Under the pieces are notes generated by a model. The model was not told the DNA's origin and made no database searches. It saw only the letters and a list, made by a program, of their open reading frames with translations. The position numbers and the translations under genes are program-made. DNA of 64,000 nucleotides from Achromobacter sp. RTa (lineage in GTDB: Bacteria > Pseudomonadota > Gammaproteobacteria > Burkholderiales > Burkholderiaceae_B), in the NCBI RefSeq assembly GCF_000757485.1, contig NZ_JPYO01000041.1:310001-374000 (forward strand), in the 5' to 3' direction. Shown in pieces: positions 7,660 through 16,824 of this stretch; the stretch's first letter is position 1; every line of letters begins with the position of its first letter.

Positions 7660-8364
7660 ATGTTCACAGGTATTGTCCAAGGCACCGCGAAGATCGCGCA
7701 GATCTCCGATCGCGAGGGCCTGCGCACGTTCACGCTCGATTTTCCCCCCGGATTCTGCGTGGATCTGGCGGTGGGCGCCAGCGTGTCGACCGACGGCGTC
7801 TGCCTGACCGTCACCGAGCTGCTGGGCGAGAGCCGGGCCACGTTCGACGTCATGCTGCAAAGCCTGGCGATCACCACGCTCGGCAGCTACCAGGAGGGCG
7901 ACCGCGCCAACGTCGAGCGCGCCGCGAAGGACGGCGCCGAGATCGGCGGCCATCCGCTATCCGGCCACGTGGACTTCACCTCCGAGGTCCTGATGGTGAA
8001 GTCCTCCGACACCAACCGCCTGATGCGCTTCAGCATCCCGCCGGACTTCCGCAAGTACGTCTTCGCCAAGGGCTACATCGCCATCAACGGCGCCAGCCTG
8101 ACCGTGTCGGAAGTCAACCGTGCCGAAGGCTGGTTCGAGGTCTGGCTGATCCCCGAAACCCGCCGCATGACGGTCTTCGAGGACAAGCAGGCGGGCGATT
8201 TCGTCAATATCGAGATCGAGCGCAGCACGCAGGTGGTGGTAGACACCGTGCGCGAAACCGTCCAGGAAAGCCTGGGCAAGCTCCAGCCTCTGCTGGAAGC
8301 GATCCTGAAGGAAAAAGGACTGACGCTGGAGGATTTCGTCAGTCCGCAGGCCAAGCTGAAATAG
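7660..8364 (+). CDS. Riboflavin synthase alpha-like lumazine-binding protein
   Basis: This encodes 234 residues with the two-lumazine-binding-domain layout of riboflavin synthase. Domain 1 begins MFTGIVQG and contains DGVCLTV, IGGHPLSGHVD follows, and domain 2 contains INGASLTV and FEVWLIPETRRMT. The canonical enzyme is about 200-215 residues, and this one has a helical tail of about 25 residues. The gene stands alone, without ribBA, ribH or ribD nearby, and no FMN riboswitch is seen in the 100 bases upstream. It is therefore more likely a second copy or a flavin/lumazine-binding paralogue than the housekeeping enzyme. Catalysis (two dimethylribityllumazine to riboflavin) is possible but unproven. 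Confidence 0.8.
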   Translation: MFTGIVQGTAKIAQISDREGLRTFTLDFPPGFCVDLAVGASVSTDGVCLTVTELLGESRATFDVMLQSLAITTLGSYQEGDRANVERAAKDGAEIGGHPLSGHVDFTSEVLMVKSSDTNRLMRFSIPPDFRKYVFAKGYIAINGASLTVSEVNRAEGWFEVWLIPETRRMTVFEDKQAGDFVNIEIERSTQVVVDTVRETVQESLGKLQPLLEAILKEKGLTLEDFVSPQAKLK

Positions 8365-8400
8365 CGGCCGCCGCGCGGCGGCCGGCGCCGGCCCGAGGGC

Positions 8401-9894
8401 TCAGTACGAGAACGCCCGGCCCAGCGGCTTGATGCGCATGCCCGGCTGCAGGCGGGTCCAGGGCAGGTCCGCCGGATCGGCCTGCATGGGGCCGGGCGCC
8501 TTCGCCACCAGCACCTCGTGCGCGATCGGCTGGAAGTCCGCGCGGAAGTGCACGGAGCTTTTCACGACCAGGATGCCCATTTCCTCGGGCTGCACGCCGC
8601 CGACCCGGAACAGGTTGCGGTCGAGCATCTGCGACTTGGTGGCGCTGACCACCACCCGCACCCCGCCGATCCGCAGGCCGGCCACGGCGCCCAGGTCCAC
8701 ATCCATGCCGTTCATCATCGGCCCGTCGAAGCGCAGCTTGCCGGGCGACAGCGTTTCCACCGTGAACTCGCCTTCGAACGCGGCGTCGCCCGCGACGCCG
8801 GACTGGCCGCCCAGCTTCAGACGCACCTTATTGCCGAGCCCGGCCTCGGTGGCCAGGCGCACGGCCTCGGGATCATAGAAAAGCCCCAGCGCGGCGTTCT
8901 GCGCATCGGCCTCGACGAGCGCGCGCAGCATGCCGGTGGTGTTGGCGTCGCCGCCCGCGCCCGGGTTGTCCTGCGTGTCCGCGATCACCACCGGGCGCGC
9001 CGCGCCGGCCGCCAGCGCCTGGGCGCGGCGCACGGCCTCGGCGGGCTCCAGGAAGTCGGGCGACCACTGGGGCTCCAGTTCCAGCACGCGTTGGTAGAGC
9101 GTCTCGGTCACGCGCTCGACCGCCGCGGCGTCGGTGCCGTAGGCCCATACCACCGGTCCGCATTCGGGGAAGTCCGCTGCCGGGAAGCCCGGCGCGAACG
9201 AAATCGAGGCCACGCCGGGAGTCTGTTCCAGTTCGGCCAGCAGCTCATAGACGCCGCGCGACGGCTCCAGCATCGTGCACATGCCGTTGATCGGGATCAG
9301 GAACGGCAGGCGGCGCTCGCTGCGGGCCCAGCCGCCGCCGGCGGCGATGCGGGCCTGCAACAGCCGCGCCGCGTGTTCTCCGGTGTCGGCCATGTCCACG
9401 TGGGGATAGGTGCGAAACGCCGCCAGGCCGTCGGCGGCCTGCAGCATCTGCGCAGTGACGTTGGCGTGCAGGTCCAGGCTGGCGATCACCGGCACGCCGG
9501 GCCCGACGATTTCGCGCATGCGGGCCAGCAGCTCGCCTTCGCCGTCGTCCAGGTGCTGGGCGACCATTGCGCCGTGCAGGTCGAGGTAGACCGCGTCGTA
9601 GGCGCCGGCGCGGGCGGCGTCCAGGATTTCGCCGGCGATCCGCTCGTAGGCGTCGCGGGTGACATGGGCGGAGGGGCTGGCCCCCGCCCAGATCACCGTG
9701 CGCACGGTGTGGCCCTGCGCCAGCGCCGCGTTGATGAAGCCGCCGGCGGGGATGTTGACCTCGCGCAGCGCCAGCATGTCGTCGCCGCGCACCATGGCCG
9801 GGAAGCCTTCGCCGCGGACGAAGTTGTCGTACCCCGCCAGGGAGGGCGCGAAGGTGTTGGTTTCGTGCTGGAAGCCAGCAACCAGAATGTGCAT
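8401..9894 (-). CDS. M81-family peptidase, microcystinase C (MlrC)-like
   Basis: This encodes 497 residues starting MHILVAGFQHETNTFAP, the hallmark of the M81/MlrC family, with a zinc-type N-terminal domain (YLDLHGAMVAQH, ASLDLHANVT, FRTYPHVDM) and the smaller C-terminal MlrC domain from about residue 300 (VIADTQDNPGAGGDANTTG). The founding member hydrolyses a linear microcystin peptide. Most bacterial homologues have unknown natural substrates. It lies 24 bases downstream of the MFS transporter gene on the same strand, and both are divergent from a LysR regulator. This suggests uptake and hydrolysis of a small peptide-like or amide compound. Confidence 0.9.
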   Translation of the reverse strand: MHILVAGFQHETNTFAPSLAGYDNFVRGEGFPAMVRGDDMLALREVNIPAGGFINAALAQGHTVRTVIWAGASPSAHVTRDAYERIAGEILDAARAGAYDAVYLDLHGAMVAQHLDDGEGELLARMREIVGPGVPVIASLDLHANVTAQMLQAADGLAAFRTYPHVDMADTGEHAARLLQARIAAGGGWARSERRLPFLIPINGMCTMLEPSRGVYELLAELEQTPGVASISFAPGFPAADFPECGPVVWAYGTDAAAVERVTETLYQRVLELEPQWSPDFLEPAEAVRRAQALAAGAARPVVIADTQDNPGAGGDANTTGMLRALVEADAQNAALGLFYDPEAVRLATEAGLGNKVRLKLGGQSGVAGDAAFEGEFTVETLSPGKLRFDGPMMNGMDVDLGAVAGLRIGGVRVVVSATKSQMLDRNLFRVGGVQPEEMGILVVKSSVHFRADFQPIAHEVLVAKAPGPMQADPADLPWTRLQPGMRIKPLGRAFSY

Positions 9895-9918
9895 GATGGG
9901 TTTCCTGTGGATTGAACG

Positions 9919-11220
9919 TCAGGCGCGGGCGTGGGCTGACCGGGGCGGGCGGTTCACCAGCAAAAGCAGGGCTCCGGCCACCAGCAGGGCGGAGATCACG
10001 TAGAGCCCTCCGGCCAGCGAGCCGGTGGCTTCCTTGGACCACCCGATGATCGATGGACTGAGGAATCCGCCCAGCAGGCCGATGCTGTTGATGAGGGCGA
10101 TGCCGCCGGCGGCCGCCTCTCCCTTCAGGTATTGCGAGGGGATCGCCCAGAATACCGTGTAAGCCGCCCACATGAATCCCGTGGCCAGCGTGATCGCGGT
10201 CAGGGAAAGCGCGAATTGCGTCGGCGCCGCGGTGGCCACGCACAGCGACAGGCCTGCCATCAGCGCGGGCGCCAACGTGTGCCAGCGCCGTTCCTGCATG
10301 CGGTCCGAACTGCGCGCGAACCACAACATGAAGAGGGCCGCCGCCACGTAGGGGATGGCCGAGTACAGGCCGATTTCCATCGTGTCCTGCACGCCCGCCA
10401 GCTTGAGCAGGGTGGGCAGCCAGAAGCTCACCGCATAGATGCCGCAGATCAGGCAGAAGTACGTCAGCGCCATGCCGTAGATGGCCGGGTCGCGCAGCAC
10501 CTGCGCGAAAGAATGCTTCTGCTGCGCGCCGCGCGATTCCAGGTCGGCCGCCAGCAGCGCCTTTTCCTCGGTGCCGAGCCAGCGCGCTTCTGCGGGCTTG
10601 TCGTCGAGATAGCGGTAGGCGGCCACGCCGAGCAGCACACAGGGCAGGCCTTCCAGGAGGAACATCCATTGCCAGCCGTCCAGGCCGTGCGCGCCCGAGA
10701 AGGCGGTCATGATCCAGGCCGACATGGGGCCGCCCACGATGCCGCCGATGGGGCCGGCCAGCATCACTACCGCCATGACGCCGGCCATGCGGGATTGCGA
10801 ATACCAGTAGGTCAGGTAGAAGATCATGCCGGGCGCGAAGCCGGCCTCGAATACGCCGAGCATGAAGCGCAGCGCATAGAAGCTCCATTCGCCCTGCACG
10901 AACAGCATCGAGGCCGAGGTCAGGCCCCACAGGACCATGATGCGGCTGATGGTGCGGCGCGCGCCGATGCGCGTCAGCAACAGGTTGCTGGGCACTTCGA
11001 ACATGACGTAGCCCAGGAAGAAGATGCCCGCGCCCAGGCCGTAGACGGCGTCGGAGATGCCGACGTCCTGTTGCATCTGCAGCTTGGCGAAGCCGATGTT
11101 GATGCGGTCCAGGTAGGCGAAAACGTAGCAGAGCAGCAAGAAGGGCAGCAGGCGCCAGGTGATCTTGCGGTACAGGGGGGCCAGGCGCGGGTCCGCGCCC
11201 GGCGTGGCCGGATGGGGCAT
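9919..11220 (-). CDS. MFS transporter, anion:cation symporter type
   Basis: This encodes 433 residues with 12 predicted spans. KITWRLLPFLLLCYVFAYLD and RINIGFAKLQMQ near the N terminus are the signature of the ACS family (tartrate, phthalate, glucarate and allantoate type permeases). The start at 11220 is chosen because AGGAG lies 7 bases upstream. The frame extends further but without support. It probably imports an organic acid anion with protons. It heads a two-gene unit with the MlrC-like gene and faces a LysR gene across a promoter region holding a perfect 12-bp dyad. Confidence 0.92.
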   Translation of the reverse strand: MPHPATPGADPRLAPLYRKITWRLLPFLLLCYVFAYLDRINIGFAKLQMQQDVGISDAVYGLGAGIFFLGYVMFEVPSNLLLTRIGARRTISRIMVLWGLTSASMLFVQGEWSFYALRFMLGVFEAGFAPGMIFYLTYWYSQSRMAGVMAVVMLAGPIGGIVGGPMSAWIMTAFSGAHGLDGWQWMFLLEGLPCVLLGVAAYRYLDDKPAEARWLGTEEKALLAADLESRGAQQKHSFAQVLRDPAIYGMALTYFCLICGIYAVSFWLPTLLKLAGVQDTMEIGLYSAIPYVAAALFMLWFARSSDRMQERRWHTLAPALMAGLSLCVATAAPTQFALSLTAITLATGFMWAAYTVFWAIPSQYLKGEAAAGGIALINSIGLLGGFLSPSIIGWSKEATGSLAGGLYVISALLVAGALLLLVNRPPRSAHARA

Positions 11221-11339
11221 TGCATGTCTCCTGCGCGGGTCTGCGCCCGCGATGGCTTGGAAAGGCGCCGGGGCCTCGCAGGCCCCCGGCGCCGCCATTA
11301 TTGGGAGGCCGCGCGTTCCAGACAATGACCTGGGCGATA

Positions 11340-11368
11340 ATTATCGTTGCCTTCAGGGCAACGATAAT
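11340..11368. promoter_or_regulatory. Perfect 12-bp dyad in the MFS/LysR divergent promoter
   Basis: ATTATCGTTGCC and GGCAACGATAAT are exact inverted arms separated by TTCAG. The dyad lies 47 bases upstream of the LysR start and about 120 bases upstream of the MFS start. It is a good candidate LysR binding site. A transcribed hairpin is the alternative, but no T tract follows. Confidence 0.6.
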
Positions 11369-11415
11369 CCGATCATTCGGCGGCGCCCGTGCGCGCCGCC
11401 TGGGGGAAGACGGGT

Positions 11416-12330
11416 ATGCAGGAAATCAGCCAGGCTCGCCTGAAATACTTCCACGAGGTCGTGGCTTGCGGATCGATACGGGGGGCGGCGGACAAGCTCG
11501 ACACGGCCGCCTCCGTCATCAGCAGGCAAATCCAGCAGCTGGAAAAGGAGCTGGGCGTGCCGCTGTTCGAGCGCCGGGCGCGCGGGCTGGCGCCCACCGA
11601 GGCGGCCGAGATGCTGCTGGAATACTACCGGGGCTGCCGCGCGCAGCAAGAGCACCTGAACGCGCGCCTGCAGGAATGGCGCGGCATGCAGCGCGGCAGC
11701 GTCCACCTGATGATCAGCGAAGGCTTCATCGACAGCCTGATGGAGCACGTGGTCGGGCCGTTCTGCATCGAATATCCGCAGATCAACATCAGCGTCAACG
11801 TCGGGTCGGTGAACGAGGTGGTCGAGGCCGTGGCGACAGACGCGGCGCACATCGGCCTGGCCTACAACCCGCCCGTGGATCCGAGGCTGCGGTGCCGCGC
11901 AAGCCGCAAGCATCCGGTCTGCCTGCTGGCCGCCCGCGGGCATGCCCTGGCCGCGCGTCGCGCGCCGCTCACCATCGCGGACATCCTGCCGTACCCGTTC
12001 GCGCTGATGGCGTCTCCCTATGGGCTGCGCCAGGCCGTCGACCTGCTGGAATTCACCGAGCGCGTTCACCTCACGCCCAGCCTCACCACGAATTCCCTGC
12101 GCGTGCTCAAGCAGTACGCGATGACGGGGGCGGGCGTGACGCTGATGCCCAATCTGGGCGTGCACCACGAACTGGCCAGCGGCGAACTGGTGGCGATTCC
12201 CATTGCCCACCCGGTCCTGAGCGCGCCGGAATGCCAGGCGCTGCTGCGGCTGGGCCGGCCTCTGTCGTCCGCCGCGACGGAACTGCTGCGGCGGATCGAA
12301 TTGCGCCTGCCGGCGTTCGCGGAAGGCTGA
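11416..12330 (+). CDS. LysR-family transcriptional regulator
   Basis: This encodes 304 residues. The N-terminal winged helix (residues 5-64) contains GSIRGAADKLDTAASVISRQ, QLEKELGVPLFERRARG and LAPTEAA, all typical of LysR proteins. The remainder is the periplasmic-binding-like effector domain (NISVNVGSVNEVVEAV...). It is divergent from the MFS-MlrC unit and most likely activates it. Residues 161-182 carry two cysteines, which is unusual but not diagnostic. The ATG at 11416 gives the standard N terminus. Confidence 0.93.
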   Translation: MQEISQARLKYFHEVVACGSIRGAADKLDTAASVISRQIQQLEKELGVPLFERRARGLAPTEAAEMLLEYYRGCRAQQEHLNARLQEWRGMQRGSVHLMISEGFIDSLMEHVVGPFCIEYPQINISVNVGSVNEVVEAVATDAAHIGLAYNPPVDPRLRCRASRKHPVCLLAARGHALAARRAPLTIADILPYPFALMASPYGLRQAVDLLEFTERVHLTPSLTTNSLRVLKQYAMTGAGVTLMPNLGVHHELASGELVAIPIAHPVLSAPECQALLRLGRPLSSAATELLRRIELRLPAFAEG

Positions 12331-12408
12331 GGAGGGCGCGGAAATCAGAATTCTCCGAAAATGGCGGGACGGGCAAGGAATAGAATGGAGCGACTTCCGG
12401 AGGTATCC

Positions 12409-12993
12409 ATGTCGGTCATATCCGATATCAAAATTCGCCCGCTGGAACGCGGCGACCTGCACTTCGTGCACAAGATCAACAATAACGACGTCATCATGCG
12501 TTACTGGTTCGAAGAGCCCTACGAGGCCTACGACGAACTGGTCGCCCTGTACGACCGCCACCTGCACGACCAGAACGAACGGCGCTTCATCATCGAGCAC
12601 GACACCGGCCAGCCGGCCGGCCTGGTCGAACTGGTGGAGATCGACTACATCCACCGCCGCGCGGAGTTCCAGATCATCATCGCGCCCAGCTACCAGGGCC
12701 GCGGCTACGCCAAGGCCGCTACCCGCATCGCGGTCGGCTATGCCTTCCGCGTGCTGAACCTGCACAAGGTGTATCTGGTGGTCGACAAGGAAAACAGCGC
12801 CGCCGTCCATATCTACGAACGCTGCGGCTTCCGCATCGAGGGCCTGCTGAAGGAAGAGTTCTTCTCCAACGGCGCCTACCGCGACGCCTACCGCATGGCG
12901 CTGCTGCAGAAGGACCACCTGCGCGACGTCGGCCCGGGCGCGCCGGACGCGCCCGTGCTGCGCGACTGGCCCCAGGAAGAGCAGGCGGGCTGA
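12409..12993 (+). CDS. speG: Spermidine N1-acetyltransferase
   Basis: This is a 194-residue GNAT acetyltransferase very similar over its whole length to SpeG as I know it. Shared stretches are [65 protein letters not shown], the acetyl-CoA loop YQGRGYA and [17 protein letters not shown]. It transfers acetyl from acetyl-CoA to spermidine or spermine and so limits polyamine toxicity. A GGAGG site precedes the ATG at 12409. The upstream in-frame ATG at 12361 has no support. It is monocistronic, beginning 78 bases after the LysR gene. Confidence 0.95.
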   Translation: MSVISDIKIRPLERGDLHFVHKINNNDVIMRYWFEEPYEAYDELVALYDRHLHDQNERRFIIEHDTGQPAGLVELVEIDYIHRRAEFQIIIAPSYQGRGYAKAATRIAVGYAFRVLNLHKVYLVVDKENSAAVHIYERCGFRIEGLLKEEFFSNGAYRDAYRMALLQKDHLRDVGPGAPDAPVLRDWPQEEQAG

Positions 12994-13008
12994 AGCCGCC
13001 CGCCCGGC

Positions 13009-15408
13009 TTACCTGCCGCCTGCGGCATGGCCGGCCGGCGCGGCGCGCAGCAGGCGCAAGCCGTTGGCCACCACCAGCAGGCTGGCGCCCACGTCCGCGA
13101 AGACGGCCATCCACAGCGTGGCGTGGCCCGTCACGGCCAGCGCCAGGAACACTGCCTTGATGCCCAGCGCCAGCGCGATGTTCTGCACCAGCACGCTGTG
13201 CGTGGCGCGCGACAGCCGCAGGAATACGCCGATCTTGCGCAGATCGTCGTCCATCAGGGCCACGTCGGCGGTTTCGATGGCGGTGCCGGTGCCGGCCGCG
13301 CCCATGGCGAAGCCAATGTCGGCGCGGGCCAGCGCGGGGGCGTCGTTGATGCCGTCGCCCACCATGCCGACGCCGCCCTCGCGCGACAGCTTGCCCTCGA
13401 TGGCGGCCAGCTTGTCTTCGGGCAGCAGGTCGCCGCGGGCCTCGTCGATGCCGACCTGGCGCGCGATGGCCCGCGCCGTGGGCGTGTTGTCTCCGGTCAG
13501 CATCAGCGTGCGCACGCCCAGGGCGTGCAGGTCGGCGATGGCGGAGGCGCTGCTGGGCTTGACGGTGTCGGCCACGGCGGCCAGCGCCAGCACGCGGCGG
13601 CCGTCGGTGAGCGCGATGACGCTCTTGCCCTGGCGTTCCAGTTCGACCATGCGCGCTTCCAGGGCGTCGCTGGCGACGCCGGCTTCGCGCATCAGGCGCA
13701 GGTTGCCCAGCTGGAAACCGACGCCGTCGATCGAGCCGGAAACGCCGCGCCCGGGCAGGGCCGCGAAATCGGCCACGTCCAGCAAGGCCTTGCCGGCCTC
13801 ATGCGCCGCGGCGGCCACGGCCAGCGACACGGGGTGGTCCGAACGGGCGGCCAGGCTGGCCGCGACCAGCGCCGCGGGGTGGCGGGTCAGGTCGGATGGT
13901 TCCCAATCCTGCATATCGGTCTGCACGGGCTTGCCGTGGGTCAGCGTGCCGGTCTTGTCCAGCGCCAGCCACTTCAGGTTGCGGCCCTCTTCCAGGTAGA
14001 CCCCGCCCTTGACCAGGATGCCGCGCCGCGACGCGGCGGTCAGGCCGCTGACGATGCTGACCGGGGTCGAAATCACCAGCGCGCAGGGGCAGGCGATGAT
14101 GAGCAGCGCCAGCGCGCGGTAGATCGCGTCGTACCAGGGCTGCCCCCACAGCAGCGGAGGCGCCAGGGCCACCAGCGCCGCGATGCCCACCACCACCGGG
14201 GTGTAGATGCGCGAAAAACGGTCGATGAAGCGCTGGGTCGGGGCGCGGGCGCCCTGGGCCTGCTCCACTGCGTGGATGATGCGCGCCAGCGTGGTGTTGC
14301 CGGCGGCCGCGGTAACGCGGTATTCGAACGAACCGGAGGCGTTCACGGTGGCGGCATAGACGGGATCGTCCTGCGTCTTTTCGACGGGCAGGCTTTCACC
14401 CGTAATGGGCGATTGGTCCACGGCGGAACTGCCGCTGACGATGACGCCGTCGGCCGCGATGCGTTCGCCCGGCCGCACCCGCACGATGTCGCCCACGCGC
14501 AGGCTGGCGGCCGGCACTTCCGCCCAGCCGCCGTCCGCCTGGCGCACCGTGGCGGTTTCCGGCGCCAAGTCGAGCAGGCCGCGGATTGCGTGGCGGGCCC
14601 GGTCCAGCGAACGGGCCTCGATCAGCTCGGCTACGTTGAACAGGAACATCACCATGGCCGCCTCCGGCCACTGGCCGATCAGCACGGCGCCGGTCACGGC
14701 AATGCTCATCAGCGCGTTGATGTTGAGATTGCCGTTGCGCACGGCGATCCAGCCCTTGCGGTAGGTGCTGACCCCGCAGGCGAGGATGGCGGCCACGGAC
14801 AGCACTGCGGTGACGGCCAGCGGCCAGCCCGCGAAATGCGAAAATTCGGACAAGGCCGCCAGCACGCCCGCGCCGCCGATCAGCCACCAGTTCACTGCCT
14901 TGGCCGCGGGCGCCGGCGCTTGCGGCGCGCCTTCGTCCAGCGCCTCCGGCGTCATGTCCAGCGACCGGATCGCGGCCATGATGCGGTCCAGCGCGCCCTC
15001 GGCATGCACCACGGTCAGGACGCGCTGCATCAGGTTGAAGTCCAGCGCGTGCACGCCGTCCATGTTGTCCAGCTTCTTGCGGATCAGCGTTTCCTCGGTG
15101 GGGCAGTCCATCTGGCCGATGCGCAGGCGCGCCAGCGACTGCCCGGGGCCGGCGCTGAGTGCGGCTGCTCCGGCGTCCGATACCGTGAAGGGCTGGGCGG
15201 CGTGGTCGTGGCCGCAGCATGAGGCCTCGGCGTGGCGTTCGGCCGGGCGGCCGTGCTCGTGGCCATGGCCGGAGTGATCGTGCGCCGCGTGATCGTGACC
15301 TGCGTGGTCGTGGCCCTCGCGGGCGCGCGATTCGCCATCCTGTGCGCAGCAGGCGCCGCCGTGGCCGGCGGGCGCGTGTTCATGTTGTTTGACCGGAGGT
15401 AAAGACAT
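13009..15408 (-). CDS. Heavy-metal-translocating P-type ATPase (Zn/Cd/Pb exporter, CadA/ZntA type)
   Basis: This encodes 799 residues. The N terminus to about residue 70 is rich in His and Cys (repeated GHDH/GHGHEH and CC pairs), a cytoplasmic metal-binding tail. A heavy-metal-associated domain follows ([12 protein letters not shown]), then eight membrane spans. The diagnostic P1B motif [10 protein letters not shown] marks divalent soft-metal transport. TGES, the phosphorylated Asp484 in DKTGTLTHG, and [20 protein letters not shown] complete the catalytic core. It pumps Zn, Cd or Pb out of the cytoplasm. It is divergent from a MerR-type regulator, with a long-spacer MerR promoter reading toward it. 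Confidence 0.95.
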   Translation of the reverse strand: MSLPPVKQHEHAPAGHGGACCAQDGESRAREGHDHAGHDHAAHDHSGHGHEHGRPAERHAEASCCGHDHAAQPFTVSDAGAAALSAGPGQSLARLRIGQMDCPTEETLIRKKLDNMDGVHALDFNLMQRVLTVVHAEGALDRIMAAIRSLDMTPEALDEGAPQAPAPAAKAVNWWLIGGAGVLAALSEFSHFAGWPLAVTAVLSVAAILACGVSTYRKGWIAVRNGNLNINALMSIAVTGAVLIGQWPEAAMVMFLFNVAELIEARSLDRARHAIRGLLDLAPETATVRQADGGWAEVPAASLRVGDIVRVRPGERIAADGVIVSGSSAVDQSPITGESLPVEKTQDDPVYAATVNASGSFEYRVTAAAGNTTLARIIHAVEQAQGARAPTQRFIDRFSRIYTPVVVGIAALVALAPPLLWGQPWYDAIYRALALLIIACPCALVISTPVSIVSGLTAASRRGILVKGGVYLEEGRNLKWLALDKTGTLTHGKPVQTDMQDWEPSDLTRHPAALVAASLAARSDHPVSLAVAAAAHEAGKALLDVADFAALPGRGVSGSIDGVGFQLGNLRLMREAGVASDALEARMVELERQGKSVIALTDGRRVLALAAVADTVKPSSASAIADLHALGVRTLMLTGDNTPTARAIARQVGIDEARGDLLPEDKLAAIEGKLSREGGVGMVGDGINDAPALARADIGFAMGAAGTGTAIETADVALMDDDLRKIGVFLRLSRATHSVLVQNIALALGIKAVFLALAVTGHATLWMAVFADVGASLLVVANGLRLLRAAPAGHAAGGR

Positions 15409-15440
15409 CGTCCTCTGCCTTGAAATATGCTGGTGACGCT

Positions 15441-15471
15441 ATTGCACACCTTGGAGTTACTATAGGGTCAA
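15441..15471 (-). promoter_or_regulatory. MerR-type promoter/operator of the metal ATPase
   Basis: On the minus strand -35 TTGACC and -10 TGCAAT are 19 bases apart, the overlong spacing characteristic of MerR-activated promoters. The spacer is filled by an imperfect dyad, ACCCTATAG...AAGGT (15448-15468). It resembles CadR/PbrR operator sequences as I remember them. Confidence 0.85.
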
Positions 15472-15508
15472 CCCCCAATATCATTCGGATGCGATCCGGG
15501 AGGCAACG

Positions 15509-15943
15509 ATGCGTATCGGCGAACTGGCCGCGGCGACCGGCACCACGGTCGAGACCGTCAGGTATTACGAGAAGGAAGGGCTGCTGCCCGCCCCGGAACG
15601 GGGCCTGAACAACTACCGCAGCTACGGGCAGCCTCATCTGGAACGGCTGCGGCTGATCCGAAATTGCCGGGCGCTGGACATGACGCAGGACGAAATCCGC
15701 GCCATTCTGTCCCTGGCGGACAACCACCAGACCGGTTGCGGCCCCATTAACGAGCTGTTCGACGAGCACATTTCCCACGTGGACGAACGCATCGCCGAAC
15801 TCACCCAGCTGAAGTCGCAGCTGACCGAGTTGCGCCAGCGCTGCCTGTCGGCCCAACCCGACGCAGAAAACTGCGGCATCCTGCATGGCCTGAACGAAAT
15901 GCAGGTGGAAGAGCGCCACGAACGGCACACGCATCTGGGCTGA
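15509..15943 (+). CDS. MerR-family metal-responsive regulator (CadR/PbrR type)
   Basis: This encodes 144 residues. The MerR winged helix (MRIGELAAATGTTVETVRYYE, residues 1-21) is followed by the dimerisation helix. Metal-ligand cysteines fall at 77 (TGCGPI), 112 (RCLS) and 122 (NCGIL), the arrangement of Cd/Pb/Zn sensors, plus Cys53. The C terminus is His-rich (ERHERHTHLG). It senses toxic divalent metal in the cytoplasm and would activate the divergent P-type ATPase by untwisting its 19-bp-spaced promoter. Whether Cd, Pb or Zn is the main inducer cannot be told from sequence alone. Confidence 0.93.
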   Translation: MRIGELAAATGTTVETVRYYEKEGLLPAPERGLNNYRSYGQPHLERLRLIRNCRALDMTQDEIRAILSLADNHQTGCGPINELFDEHISHVDERIAELTQLKSQLTELRQRCLSAQPDAENCGILHGLNEMQVEERHERHTHLG

Positions 15944-16044
15944 ATCCACCCGTATGTCCTTGCTGTGCGCCGGGGGATCGGCCCCCCGGCCGTGCCCATC
16001 GCTTAATATGAGAATATGTTTCTTTCCCATTTGCGCAGGAATCC

Positions 16045-16638
16045 ATGACCCTTACCCAGACCGCCACTCCGCTGCACGCCCTGATTTCCCGCCGCTCGTT
16101 CAAGTTTCTCCGCGCCCCGGCGCCCAAGCCCGACGAACTCGAACAGATCCTGCAGGCCGCCATGTCGGCGCCGGATCATGGCGCCTTGCGTCCGTGGCGT
16201 TTCGTGGTGATCCGCGGCGAAGCCATCGGTAAGCTGGCCGATCTGGCGCTGGATGCGGTCAAGCGCAGCGGCGACCCGCGCATGACGCCTGAAAAGGAGA
16301 AATCCGTGCGCGAATGGATGGCGGGCGTGCCGCTGTTCATCGCGGTGGCGCAGAAGATCGCGCACGACAACACGAAGATCCCCGAGCAGGAGCAGTTGCT
16401 GGCCACCGGCGCGGCAACGATGAACCTGCTGAACGCCGTGCATATGCTGGGTTATGCCGCGTTCTGGAGCACCGGCATAGGCACCTATGTGGAAGAGGTC
16501 CAGGGCGCGCTCGGCCTGGACTCGCTGGATTACCGCTTCCTGGGCTTCCTCGCCATCGGCACTCCGGCTTGCGCGGTGCCGCAGGCCAAGCGCCCCGACT
16601 ACCGCGAATTCGTCACGGAGTGGAACGGCCCGGCCTGA
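16045..16638 (+). CDS. Nitroreductase-family protein (YdjA-like)
   Basis: This encodes 197 residues of the FMN-dependent nitroreductase fold. ISRRSFKFL (FMN phosphate contact), AMSAPDHGALRPWRFVVI and GYAAFWSTG are like the small YdjA subgroup. Members reduce nitro compounds or quinones with NAD(P)H. The physiological substrate is unknown. The gene is monocistronic and followed by a good terminator. The ATG at 16045 follows GCAGGA at a short distance. Confidence 0.9.
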   Translation: MTLTQTATPLHALISRRSFKFLRAPAPKPDELEQILQAAMSAPDHGALRPWRFVVIRGEAIGKLADLALDAVKRSGDPRMTPEKEKSVREWMAGVPLFIAVAQKIAHDNTKIPEQEQLLATGAATMNLLNAVHMLGYAAFWSTGIGTYVEEVQGALGLDSLDYRFLGFLAIGTPACAVPQAKRPDYREFVTEWNGPA

Positions 16639-16665
16639 GCCGTCCATCCCCCCTTGTCAGACGCG

Positions 16666-16695
16666 AACCGGCCCTTTGGGCCGGTTTTTATTTTT
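16666..16695 (+). terminator. Rho-independent terminator of the nitroreductase gene
   Basis: AACCGGCCC (16666-16674) and GGGCCGGTT (16678-16686) form a 9-bp stem with a TTT loop, followed by a T-rich run to about 16695. Confidence 0.9.
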
Positions 16696-16701
16696 GCCGC
16701 C

Positions 16702-16816
16702 GGGCCGCCCCAAGGCAAAAACGCCCCCCTGGGGGCAGCAAGCAGGCGAAGCCTGCGCGGCGTGGGGGCCTATTTTTGCCTTGGGGCCGCTCCAAGGAAC
16801 CCCCCTGGTGGCTGCC
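16702..16816. repeat. Short GC-rich direct repeat with internal hairpins
   Basis: Two related copies (16702-16739 and 16784-16816) share GGGCCGC-CCAAGG followed by CCCCCCTGG and GGC-GC. Between them is a GCAGGCGAAGCCTGC hairpin. The element lies between the nitroreductase terminator and the 3' end of the MarR gene. It resembles dispersed intergenic repeats common in Burkholderiales genomes, which could not be checked here. Confidence 0.5.
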
Positions 16817-16824
16817 GCGCCGCG

